In this document: positions 54,985 to 64,000 of the stretch, one piece after another
Layout: each line of letters opens with the position of its first letter
How positions within the stretch are numbered: position 1 is the stretch's first letter
Assembly (NCBI GenBank): GCA_032622095.1
Contig: CP136066.1
Location: forward strand, 52,792,609 to 52,856,608
Source: Siphonodentalium dalli
Taxonomy: Eukaryota; Mollusca; Scaphopoda; Gadilida; Siphonodentaliidae
DNA length: 64,000 bases
Direction: 5' to 3'
Program-made: the position numbers and the translations under genes
Notes under the pieces: generated by a model
Seen by the model: only the letters and a program-made list of their open reading frames with translations
The model's database searches: none
What the model was told of the DNA's origin: nothing

Positions 54985-57534
54985 GCACAAGAGGTGGAGG
55001 GATTAAAGATTTTAACTTGAATGCTGACAGTCTCCTAAATAAATTGACGGAGCTACAGCATATGATAGAAGAGGAAAAATACGATATAATTAGCGTCACT
55101 GAAGCAAAAGCCGAAAAAACGTGAAGGATGATCTACCTACATCACTTTATTCCATTGAAGGATACCAATTAAATGTACAACAATGATCTCATATCAAAAG
55201 AAGAAATAGGAATAGTTGTGTACGTGAGGGGAAACATACATGCAACAGAATACTTACCAGAAAAAGATGAGAAGTTCAAATTAAAGGGTGGTGACAAACT
55301 CGATCGTCATTTGAACAATTTAACGAAGTCCAAATGCCAGTACTGAAGAGAATGACAAAACACTATATGACACAATACGCAAACATAAGAACAATACACA
55401 TATTCTCATCACCGGCGACTTTAACTACCCGACAATAGATTGAAAATACAAAACAGCTACGGATAAAGGTGATAAAGACATTATAGAAGCAATAAATGAA
55501 ACTTATCTGGTTCAACACATAACAGAAGTAACGCGTATCAGACTAGGACAAAAGGCGAACCCCCTTGATCTAGTCTTCACAAATGAAGAAAATATGATCA
55601 GCCACATGACGATAAAAGCCCTCCTGGAAACAAGTGACCACTGCACCATCACATTCAACTATAAATGCTATATAGAGAGCAAAGCAACAATACGGAAGAA
55701 AACATATGAATCCGGGAACTACCAAAAGATGAAGGATGATTTGAATCTGAACTAGACGGAAATTATGGCCGATTCCATGGAGGACATAAACACACAGTGG
55801 AAAATATTTTGGCTTTGGCTTATAATAGAGGATATAATTGACAAGAATGTACAAGACAGGACTAAACCGGGAAGAATTAAATATCAGATGGCACTGTAAA
55901 CAACCCAGGCATGGATTCGATATATGGAGAACAGGACACAGGAGAACCACAACATTTATGCAAAATTCAGGAATCAGTCCAGACGACTAACCAGATAGAG
56001 ACAGAAATACCATGAGAAAGACATAGCCGAGCAATCAAAGAAAAATCCAAAGAAATTTTGGGATTAAGTATCTAGACGAACAAAAACAAAGACAGGAATT
56101 ACCAACATACAGCAACTAGATGGAACAAACACCGCTAATGACAACGCGAAAGCAGAAGTACTTGCAGAATTCTTCTCCAGCGTATTCACAAGAGAACCAC
56201 AAGGGGAAATACCTGAGTTGGAACCCAGGATTAAACGAATATCTTTTTGAGGACCTGGAAATAACAGAGGAACATACCAGGGTCAAACTGTCGATGATAA
56301 ACATCAATGAATCACAGGGACCAGATAACATACACCCACGAATACTTACATGTAGCAGAGGAATTGAGAAAGCCATTAACAATCATCTTTAATAACAGCC
56401 TGAGATTGGGAAAACTCCCTGACGATTGGAAGACAGCAAACGTATCAGCGGTATACAAGAAAGTAGAGAAGTCCCTACCTAACAACTACATACCAGTGAG
56501 TATAACCTGTGTCACTTGCAAGGTACTGGCGCTCTAGACACTGACACGAGATACAATCATGGATCACATGAACAATAACAAGCTCTACAGCAAAAGTCAA
56601 TATGGCTTCATATCAGGTACAACACTACAACTACTTAAAACACTAGAGAAATTGACAAAGTCCATGAATGAAGGTCTATCAACACACGTTGTATACATGA
56701 ATTTCATGAAGGCATTTGACACGGTTCCCCACCAAAGACTGATGAAAAGGGCCATGAGCTACGGCATAAATGGAAACATGCTGGAGTGAATACGAGACTT
56801 TCTCAGGGACAGAGAACAGCGAGTAGTGGTGAATGGCGAAGTCTCTAAAAGCCATGACGTACTAAGCGGTTTACCTCAAGGAATCGTCCTTTGGGCATGT
56901 CCTGCTCGTCATATACATACATGATTTACCATCAACAGTGAAGTCTCAAATAATGATGCTTGCTGACGACACCAAAATGTTCAACGAAATAAAAGAACCA
57001 AGTGACATTATAGCCCTACAAAGAGGTCTGGACGATTTACAAATATGGTCAGACAAGTGGCTGCTACATTTCCACCCAAAAATATGTGTAACAATGAACG
57101 TTGGTAAACTGGGATACAATCCAGAATATAAAATGACAAATAACAAGCGGGATATTTGCCAACTAAAGATCGTGGAAGAAGAGAAAGACATTGGAGTAAT
57201 CACGGACAATATGCTAACTTTGGACAACCATATCAATGAAAACACAAAGAAAGAACAATCAGTAATGGGTGCCATCAGAATATCTTTTACAAACTTAGAT
57301 GAGGATATACTTGTGAAGTTATATAAATGATTGGTCCGACCACATTTGGAATACACACAGCCAGCATGGAAACCCAACATACAACAACATATTGAACGAT
57401 TAGAAGGAGTTCAGAGAAGGGTAACTAAATTAGCACCAAGGCTAAAGGACCTAGAATATGACAACAGATTGGAGCGACTCCAATACAGAAGAAATCGAGG
57501 TGACATGATAAGACTGTTAGAAAATATTTAACAC
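54985..57534 (+). pseudogene. CR1/L2-like LINE ORF2: endonuclease and reverse transcriptase, decayed (5' part)
   Basis: Sequence encoding LLNKLTELQHMIEEEKYDII begins an AP-endonuclease-like domain. ILITGDFNYPTIDW (about 55,400) is its GDFN motif and TSDHCTITF its SDH motif. RT follows: LPDDWKTANVSAVYKK, YGFISGTTLQLL, MKAFDTVPHQRL, SGLPQGIVL, then LADDTKMF in place of the usual FADDTK, and the VRPHLEYTQPAW and RRNRGDMI region. Frames change repeatedly and stops occur, for example near 56,249, 56,535, 56,787 and 57,328. Start and promoter cannot be defined. Clade is judged from RT and post-RT motifs; CR1 and L2 are not separated. Confidence 0.85.
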
Positions 57535-57538
57535 ATAT

Positions 57539-57980
57539 GTGACCCGCCATATCAAATCCAGTCGTAAGTCGTGATTTTTTTACCCTGTGCCAATGCATTC
57601 TCTTATATATGGTCGCCTCGCATATATAAGAGAATGCATTGGCCTAACAATTCTTTACCATTTTTTTTAAATAAATGTTTCTTACAATTTTTAGGACATT
57701 AAATAAAAAAACATCCATTACCCTGCAGGGAGCCCCACACATATATATAAGCATATAGAAGAGTGTCGTCTTCTCATGTTTGTCTGGACTCTGTATGGGT
57801 GAAATTATAAAATTGTTAAAGAAAACAAGAAATAATTATTAAAATTGTAAAAAATTGTTAGGCCAATGCATTCTCTTATATATGCGAGGCGACCTATGGT
57901 CGACTCGCATATATAAGATAATGCATTGGCACAGGGTAAAAAAATCCCGACTTACGACTGGATTTGATATGGCGGGTCAC
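57539..57980 (-). mobile_element. Double-hairpin MITE, copy E, inserted in the LINE
   Basis: 442 bp with full GTGACCC...GGGTCAC ends and ATAT on both sides (57,535-57,538, 57,981-57,984). The central sequence runs opposite to copy A. The left hairpin (57,590-57,650) has lost about 8 bases of one arm. The LINE coding sequence continues beyond it. Confidence 0.9.
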
Positions 57981-57984
57981 ATAT

Positions 57985-58324
57985 GACTAACAAGTTGCAG
58001 ACATACTCACAGGAAATACTGACAAAGAGGGATCAAACTACAACACAAGAAAATATTCATTCAGTCAGAGAGTAGTGGAAACATGGAACAACCTACCAGA
58101 AAAAGTTGTATATTCAGAAAAAAATGAACCAATTTAAGAACAACCTGGATTACCATTGGGACAAGCAAGAGGTGAAGTACAACTTTAAGGCTGAATTGGA
58201 ATCAAATCTGAAAATCTCTCAAACATGCAACAAGTCTCTAGCAGATAATTTTCTAGTTGACGTGTCATGTACATGTATAAATGAGGTGGATACAGTGGCA
58301 ACCACAGGAGCCAGCGTCAATTAA
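57985..58324 (+). pseudogene. CR1/L2-like LINE ORF2, C-terminal part after the MITE
   Basis: Encodes KYSFSQRVVETWNNLPEKVV in one frame and MNQFKNNLDYHWDKQE in another, the typical end of these LINE polymerases. A frameshift near 58,110 separates them. The stop is at 58,322-58,324. Confidence 0.8.
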
Positions 58325-58329
58325 AAGCA

Positions 58330-59021
58330 TAATTAACCATGAGTAAGTATGTTGGGGCGGTGTAGTTCATAGTCCTATTTCATTTCCACTACCGTGACGC
58401 ATGCCCACAAACTAGCACCGATTGTGTTTTGTTCTTATCTGCTAGGAGCTCTTTGACGAGACGACTGCCGGGTGTTACAAAGACTGCTTTGGATCATGAT
58501 CAAGAAGTGTGTGTACAATATTTTTATTTTTTTATTTTATTGATAAAGAAGAATAATAACAAACGAAAGAGACAAAATACATTCACTAATTCATGCTCTC
58601 TGTCCAAAACATGGAAGAGTTTCACTCGTCCATGCCCTGGCCTACTTTCTTACGTGTGACCCCATGCGTCCGAAATACGGATGCGGACGAAATGCAATTA
58701 TCTCGACTAAAAAGGCAGAATTGATCTAAGAGCTCGAAATATTATGCAGAGGGATTTCACGACGGGATTAATTGACTGTCCGCTCTGAAGTTTAGGACGG
58801 GGAGGACGGGTACCATGAATTAACTCATTGAAAAACAAAGAATGCGTTATCTCGGAAACGGGTGGAGCTATCGACTTGAAATTTGGTATGTGAATGTATC
58901 TTGCCCCGGGTATGCGCACACCAGATCTCGGAAACGAGAAATTTGGTTAAATTAAAAAAATGTCATGTTTCTGAAACAAAGCCATGAGACGAATGCCGCC
59001 AGTTGCGGGATAACCTGCTAA
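58330..59021 (+). other. Repeat-derived non-coding stretch ending in a Helitron-like 3' end
   Basis: No gene. 58,740-58,800 shares an ACGACGGGATTAATTGAC segment with 63,330-63,395. 58,850-58,930 is a partial copy of the 122-bp subrepeat of the adjacent array. 58,965-59,021 (GCCGCCAGTTGCGG... CTGCTAA, then T) resembles a second Helitron-like terminus also seen at 63,860-63,901. Confidence 0.55.
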
Positions 59022-59570
59022 TCTCATATATATTTTGAAGACCTCTGTCTGTATGTATGTATGTTTGTTTGTTTGTTTGTCTGTCTGTCATTAATACAAA
59101 TCTACGATTCTCGACCGATCGGGACGAAACTTGGTACGTGTGTGTAGTTTGACCAGGCGGTGAACGTTGTCGTATTGGCGAGCCCGTGCGGCGCCCACCT
59201 CGCGCATGCGCAGACGAGATCTCGGAAACGGGTGGAGCTATCGACTTGAAATTTGCTATGTGAATGTATCTTGCCCCGGATACGAATTTTATCGGGTCGC
59301 CGAGCCCGTGCGACACCAGCTTCGCGCATGCGCAGACGAGATCTCGGAAACGGGTGGAGCTATCGACTTGAAATTTGCTATGTGAATGTATCTTGCCCCG
59401 GATACGAATTTTATCGGGTCGCCGAGCCCATGCGACGCCAATTTCGCGCATGCGCAGACCAGATCTCGGAAACGGGTAGAGCTATCGACTTGAAATTTCG
59501 GGCTGGGTAGAGCTATCGACTTGAAATTTGGTTTTTGAATAGCCCGGACAACGTCGGGCTCATCGGCTAG
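59022..59570 (+). mobile_element. Helitron-like non-autonomous unit 1
   Basis: Begins TCTCATATATATTTTGAAG after an A. It ends with a short hairpin (AGCCCGGACAACGTCGGGCT), then CATCGG and CTAG before T. That fits the Helitron rule of 5' TC, a 3' hairpin, CTRR and insertion between A and T. Inside are a (TTTG/TCTG)n stretch and 122-bp subrepeats, each with a CGCGCATGCGCA motif. No Rep/helicase is encoded. Confidence 0.72.
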
Positions 59571-59589
59571 TACTATATATTTTGAGACT

Positions 59590-59592
59590 TCC

Positions 59593-59624
<32 letters not shown>

Positions 59625-59640
59625 CTATATATATATATAC
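59590..59640. repeat. (TA)n microsatellite
   Basis: An almost pure TA run with one GC interruption. A second lies at 62,806-62,836. Confidence 0.9.
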
Positions 59641-59644
59641 TAGA

Positions 59645-60360
59645 AGGTGACCCGACTTCGTCCCGGCTTTGACCTTGAATTGACTATTTTGAAGGCCAAG
59701 GTAAAGTGGGGTCACGATTTGACCCGTCCAAAACTCTGCCCGAACAAAAGTACCCGACAAAAGTACCCGTCTAAATCCATCCGGTTTCACCCGATTTGAC
59801 CTTGAATTGATCATTTTGAAGGTCAAGGTCAGGTCGGGGTACGATTTGACCCGTCCAAAACACCCAGTGGACAAAAGTAACCCTATGTATAAAATTTCGT
59901 CGAGATACCATCAAAATTGGCGAAGTGACCTTGAATTGACCCTATATCAAGGTCAAGGTCACGTCGCACAGGCAAATGAATATGCTTTTGAGACTCCCCA
60001 TACGAAAGTACCCCCACATACCAAGTTTCATCGAAATCCCGTGATATTCAGGCGTTTGACCTTGAAATGACCCGATTTCAAGGCCAAGGTGACGTCGCAC
60101 GGGCAAATTAATATGCTTATGAGACTCCCCATACGAAAGTATCCCCACATACCAAGTTTCATCAAAATCCCGTGACATTCGGGCGTTTGACCTTGAAATT
60201 ACCCAATTTCAAGGTCAAGGTCACGTCGCACGGGTAAATTAATAGGCCCATGTCACTCCCCAGCCGAAAATACCCACACATACCAAGTTTCATCGAAATC
60301 GGCTTGGCCGTTTTTGAGTCCATCGATTACAGACAGACACACACACAGATCTTCCAAAAT
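59645..60360. repeat. Array of about 120-bp repeats with TCAAGGTCAAGGTCA motifs
   Basis: Three to five degenerate units contain TTTGACCTTGAAATGACC, TTCAAGGTCAAGGTCACG, and ACCAAGTTTCATCGAAATC. It ends with a CAGACAGACACACACACAG stretch and TTCCAAAATATATAATAGA, paralleling the ends of the neighbouring Helitron-like units. Probably another non-autonomous element of the same type. The overlapping 78-104 codon ORFs are not supported. Confidence 0.75.
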
Positions 60361-60370
60361 ATATAATAGA

Positions 60371-60884
60371 CTAGCCGATGAGCCCGACGTTGTCCGGGCT
60401 ATTCAAAAACCAAATTTCAAGTCGATAGCTCTACCCGTTTCCGAGATCTGGTCTGCGCATGCGCGAAGCTGGCGTCGCACGGGCTCGGCGACCCGATAAA
60501 ATTCGTATCCGGGGCAAGATACATTCACATACCAAATTTCAAGTCGATAGCTCCACCCGTTTCCGAGATCTCGTCTGCGCATGCGCGAAGCTGGTGACGC
60601 ACGGGCTCGGCGACCCGATACAATTCGCATCCGGGGCAAGATACATTCACATAGCAAATTTGAAGTCGATAGCTCCACCCGTTTCCGAGATCTCGTCTGC
60701 GCATGCGCTGCACGGGCGCCGCACGGGCTCGCCAATACGACAACGTTCACCGCCCGGTCAAACTACACACACGTACCAAGTTTCGTCCCGATCGGTCGAG
60801 AATCGTAGATTTGTATCAATGACAGACAGACAGACAAACAAACAAACAAACAAACAAACAGAGGTCTTCAAAATATATATGAGA
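60371..60884 (-). mobile_element. Helitron-like non-autonomous unit 2 (minus)
   Basis: Reverse-orientation unit with its CTAG end at 60,371-60,374 (A before it on the plus strand) and its TCTCATATATAT end at 60,884. It contains three 122-bp subrepeats. It meets unit 3 head to head across two bases. Confidence 0.75.
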
Positions 60885-60886
60885 TA

Positions 60887-61311
60887 TCTCATATATATTT
60901 TGAAGACCTCTGTTTGTTTGTTTGTCTGTCTGTCTGTCTGTCATTTATACAAATCTACGATTCTCTACCGACGGGACGAAACTTGGTACGTGTGTGTAGT
61001 TTGACCAGGCGGTGAACGTTGTCGTATTGGCGAGCCCGTGCGGCGCCCACTTCGCGCATGCGCAGACGAGATCTCGGAAACGGGTGGAGCTATCGACTTC
61101 AAATTTGCTATGTGAATGTATCTTGCCCCGGATACGAATTTTATCGGGTCGCCGAGCCCGTGCGACGCCAGCTTCGCGCATGCGCAGACCAGATCTCGGA
61201 AACGGGTAGAGCTATCGACTTGAAATTTGGTTTTTGAATAGCGCTGGGTAGAGCTATCGACTTGAAATTTGGTTTTTGAATAGCCCGGACAACGTCGGGC
61301 TCATCGGCTAG
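60887..61311 (+). mobile_element. Helitron-like non-autonomous unit 3
   Basis: Starts TCTCATATATATTTTG after an A and ends CTAG before T. The 3' end has a duplicated segment (GGGTAGAGCTATCGACTTG twice), and the first hairpin copy is incomplete. Confidence 0.75.
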
Positions 61312-61724
61312 TCTATTATATATTTTGAAGACCTCTGTCTGTATGTGTGTTTGTCTGTCTGTCTGTCTGTCTGTCATTAATACAAATCTACGATTCTTGA
61401 CCGATCGAGACGAAACTTGGTACGTGAGTGTAGTTTGACCAGGCGGTCGTCGTTGTCGTATTGGCGAGCCCGTGCGGCGCCCGCTTCGCGCATGCGCAGA
61501 CGAGATCTCGGAAACGGGTGGAGCTATCGACTTGAAATTTGCTATGTGAATGTATCTTGCCCCGGATGCGAATTTTATCGGGTCGCCGAGCCCGTGCGAC
61601 ACCAGCTTCGCGCATGCGCAGACGAGATCTCGGAAACGGGTGGAGCTATCGACTTGAAATTTGGTATGTGAATGTATCTTGCCCCGGATACGAATTTTAT
61701 CGGGTCGCCAAGCCCGTGCGACGC
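61312..61724 (+). mobile_element. Helitron-like non-autonomous unit 4 (3' truncated)
   Basis: Starts TCTATTATATATTTTGAAG directly after the CTAG of unit 3, with no bases between. It stops after CGTGCGACGC without a 3' hairpin, where unit 5 begins. Confidence 0.7.
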
Positions 61725-62230
61725 TCTCATATATATTTTGAAGACCTCTGTTTGTTTGTTTGTTTGTCTGTCTGTCTGTCATTTATACAAATCTACGGTT
61801 CTCGACCGATCGGGACGAAACTTGGTACGTGTGTGTAGTTTGACCAGGCGGTGAACGTTGTCGTATTGGCGAGCCCGTGCGGCGCCCGCTTCGCGCATGC
61901 GCAGACGAGATCTCGGAAACGGGTGGAGCTATCGACTTGAAATTTGCTATGTGAATGTATCTTGCCCCGGATACGAATTTTATCGGGTCGCCGAGCCCGT
62001 GCAACACCAACTTCGCGCATGCGCAGACGAGATCTCGGAAACGGGTGGAGCTATCGACTTGAAATTTGTTATGTGAATGTATCTTGCCCCGGATACGAAT
62101 TTTATCGGGTCGCCGAGCCCGTGCGACGCCAGCTTCGCGCATGCGCAGACCAGATCTCGGAAACGGGTAGAGCTATCGACTTGAAATTTGGTTTTTGAAT
62201 AGCCCGGACAACGTCGGGCTCATCGGCTAG
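61725..62230 (+). mobile_element. Helitron-like non-autonomous unit 5
   Basis: Complete unit from TCTCATATATATTTTG to CTAG, with three 122-bp subrepeats. It is preceded by C rather than A, consistent with insertion into, or recombination with, unit 4. Confidence 0.75.
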
Positions 62231-62266
62231 TCTATTATATATTTTGAAGACCTCTGTCTGTATGTT

Positions 62267-62302
<36 letters not shown>

Positions 62303-62808
62303 ATTAATACAAATCTACGATTCTTGACCGATCGGGACGAAACTTGGTACGTGAGTGTAGTTTGACCAGGCGGTCGTCGTTGTCGTATTGGCGAGCCAGT
62401 GCGGCGCCCGCTTCGCGCATGCGCAGACGAGATCTCGGAAACGGGTGGAGCTATCGACTTGAAATATGCTATGTGAATGTATCTTGCCCCGGATGCGAAT
62501 TTTATCGGGTCGCCGAGCCCGTGCGACACCAGCTTCGCGCATGCGCAGACGAGATCTCGGAAACGGGTGGAGCTATCGACTTGAAATTTGGTATGTGAAT
62601 GTATCTTGCCCCGGATACGAATTTTATCGGGTCGCCGAGCCCGTGCGACGCCAGCTTCGCGCATGCGCAGACGAGATCTCGGAAACGGGTGGAGCTATCG
62701 ACTTGAAATTTGGTTTTTGAATAGCCCGGACAACGTCGGGCTGGGTAGAGCTATCGACTTGAAATTTGGTTTTTGAATAGCCCGGACAACGTCGGGCTCA
62801 TCGGCTAG
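62231..62808 (+). mobile_element. Helitron-like non-autonomous unit 6
   Basis: Starts TCTATTATATATTTTGAAG directly after the CTAG of unit 5 and ends CTAG before T. The terminal hairpin segment is present twice (about 62,722-62,742 and 62,777-62,797). Confidence 0.75.
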
Positions 62809-62843
<35 letters not shown>

Positions 62844-63901
62844 ACTTCATAGATTCGAAAACGAGTATACAGATTGAGCTCAAACTTCCTATGTAAGTGT
62901 AAAATCTCACCGACACCGCCGTGTTCGCGTTTTGGAGAAGCTCAGAGCACCCGTTCTCCAATCTCAGTCACAAAAAAACGGCACTGCGGTGGTTAATCAA
63001 GTGATAGTTTAATGAGCGTTTGTTTTTGACGCATCGCTATAAAGAGCGTCTGTTTACCATTCAACGTTATTAGCATCTGCAGAGAGATATACGGGAACAA
63101 TAATTTTGAGTGGTTTCCTATGCGGGGGAGATTTATTGGATGCCATAGTACTCTTACAACATCATTGTTATAGTATGTATGACACTTAGGTCAGGGCTTA
63201 GGCATAATGCTTCTCAGAAATCTCGATTACAAACCAACACTCACAATTTTGTATTTACGCAAACGCAACGTTCCTATTTTTAGAACGCAACACATGATAC
63301 CAAACAAAATTACGTCGCGTTGGTGATGGCTTCACGACGGGATTAATTGACTTTCCGCTCTTTGCGAGGATGGGGTTCACGACGGGATTAACTTTGCGGG
63401 GACTATTGACCATCTCGTAAGGGTGGACAACCTCTGTCAGGGGCTGCTCAATGGCCACGGGCAGGTTAAAACAAATCATACCTCTTCTGGGTCTGGGCGT
63501 GTATAGACATGAGCGTGTTGTGTTCCTAAGAACGCGGAGCGTGTTGTGTTCCCAAGAACGCGGATCCGGTAAGTTTTTTCTGCCCTAGGTGAGCTCAAAC
63601 TTCGTATATAAGTGTAAAAACACACGGGGATCGTCGACGTCGCATTGTGTGAAACATTCTTATGTCTGTCGTTCCTAGGAGCGGGGGAATTTTTCATCGG
63701 GTCAGTCTTAACCTTCAAACGGGTACCCACAAATTATATATTGTGACCCCGACATGACCTTGACCTTGAAAATGATCAATTCAAGGTCAAATCGGGTAAA
63801 ATATTGAAAAACCCAATATTATCTCATTGAAAAACACAAACAAAACATAAAACATTGTCATGTTTCTGACCAAGCACGCCAGTGGCGGGCTAACCTGCTA
63901 G
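62809..63901 (+). other. Repeat-derived non-coding stretch
   Basis: No gene supported. It contains a TA run, a doubled GCGTGTTGTGTTCC(T/C)AAGAACGCGGA unit (63,510-63,565), CAAGGTCA motifs near 63,750-63,790 and a Helitron-like 3' end (GCCAGTGGCGGG, then CTGCTAG before T, 63,879-63,901). These pieces resemble diverged relatives of the units to the left. Confidence 0.5.
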
Positions 63902-63915
63902 TTTCTATATATAAT

Positions 63916-64000
63916 CAATACGTGTGTTTGTGTAGTCGGAGAAGGCACCGACCAATCAATACGTGTGTTAGTGTAGTCGGAGAAGGCACCGACCAATCAA
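63916..64000 (+). repeat. 41-bp tandem repeat running off the window
   Basis: Two copies of CAATACGTGTGTTTGTG followed by GTCGGAGAAGGCACCGACC; the second differs at one base. The array may continue beyond the window. Confidence 0.85.

Noticed and set aside
58963-62720. Many overlapping ORFs on both strands (MREAGVARARRPDKIRIRG... and MLCECILPR...)
   Set aside because: They come from the GC-rich 122-bp subrepeat of the Helitron-like units, open on both strands. Frames shift at every unit boundary.

Overview
The window looks like repeat-dense, AT-rich intergenic DNA from an invertebrate animal. A marine mollusc or other lophotrochozoan is my inference, based on two Ty3/Gypsy elements, CR1/L2-type LINE remains, Crypton-like recombinase debris, non-autonomous Helitron-like arrays and many hairpin MITEs. 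I found no host gene, tRNA or rRNA that I can support. Nearly every recognisable coding segment belongs to a mobile element.

Layout: 1-4.3 kb is the 3' part of a plus-strand Gypsy element: a frameshifted pol end with integrase, two small 3' ORFs (a membrane protein and a PPxY/arginine-rich protein), a polypurine tract and the start of an LTR. 4.3-12.4 kb holds two copies of a low-copy repeat, two copies of a double-hairpin MITE and a cluster of inverted and direct repeat modules. 13-14.5 kb is a degenerate tandem repeat. 15,588-25,246 is a complete minus-strand Gypsy element with about 489-bp LTRs, a TATA target duplication, gag and a 1577-codon pol joined by a textbook -1 frameshift signal. 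25-32 kb is non-coding with short tandem arrays, a 485-bp duplication and palindrome clusters. 33.4-37.3 kb has a broken Crypton-type/DUF3504 pseudogene, two LINE 3' ends, a GAT/GAC microsatellite and a 15-copy 84-bp satellite.

37,755-44,910 is bounded by CCCAGT(G/A)GGCAC inverted ends and TA duplications. It is a 7.2-kb insertion carrying several nested hairpin elements and only weak ORFs. 46,653-47,685 is a CACTA-like non-autonomous element. 47,719-54,829 is a 7.1-kb satellite of a 15-bp unit with higher-order structure; its long open frames are an artefact of a period divisible by three. 55-58.3 kb is a decayed CR1/L2-like LINE interrupted by another copy of the hairpin MITE. 58.7-63.9 kb is a GC-richer array of Helitron-like units ending in CTAG before T, several joined head-to-tail with no bases between, rich in NRF-1-like and TCAAGGTCA motifs.

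The only set of genes that clearly works together is gag-pol of the 15.6-25.2 kb element. It keeps its catalytic motifs, has LTRs differing at only about seven positions, and could be recently active. The most novel signals are its frameshift cassette and repeated pol C-terminus, the 3' ORFs of the first Gypsy element, the head-to-tail Helitron-like junctions, and the hierarchically duplicated 15-bp satellite.
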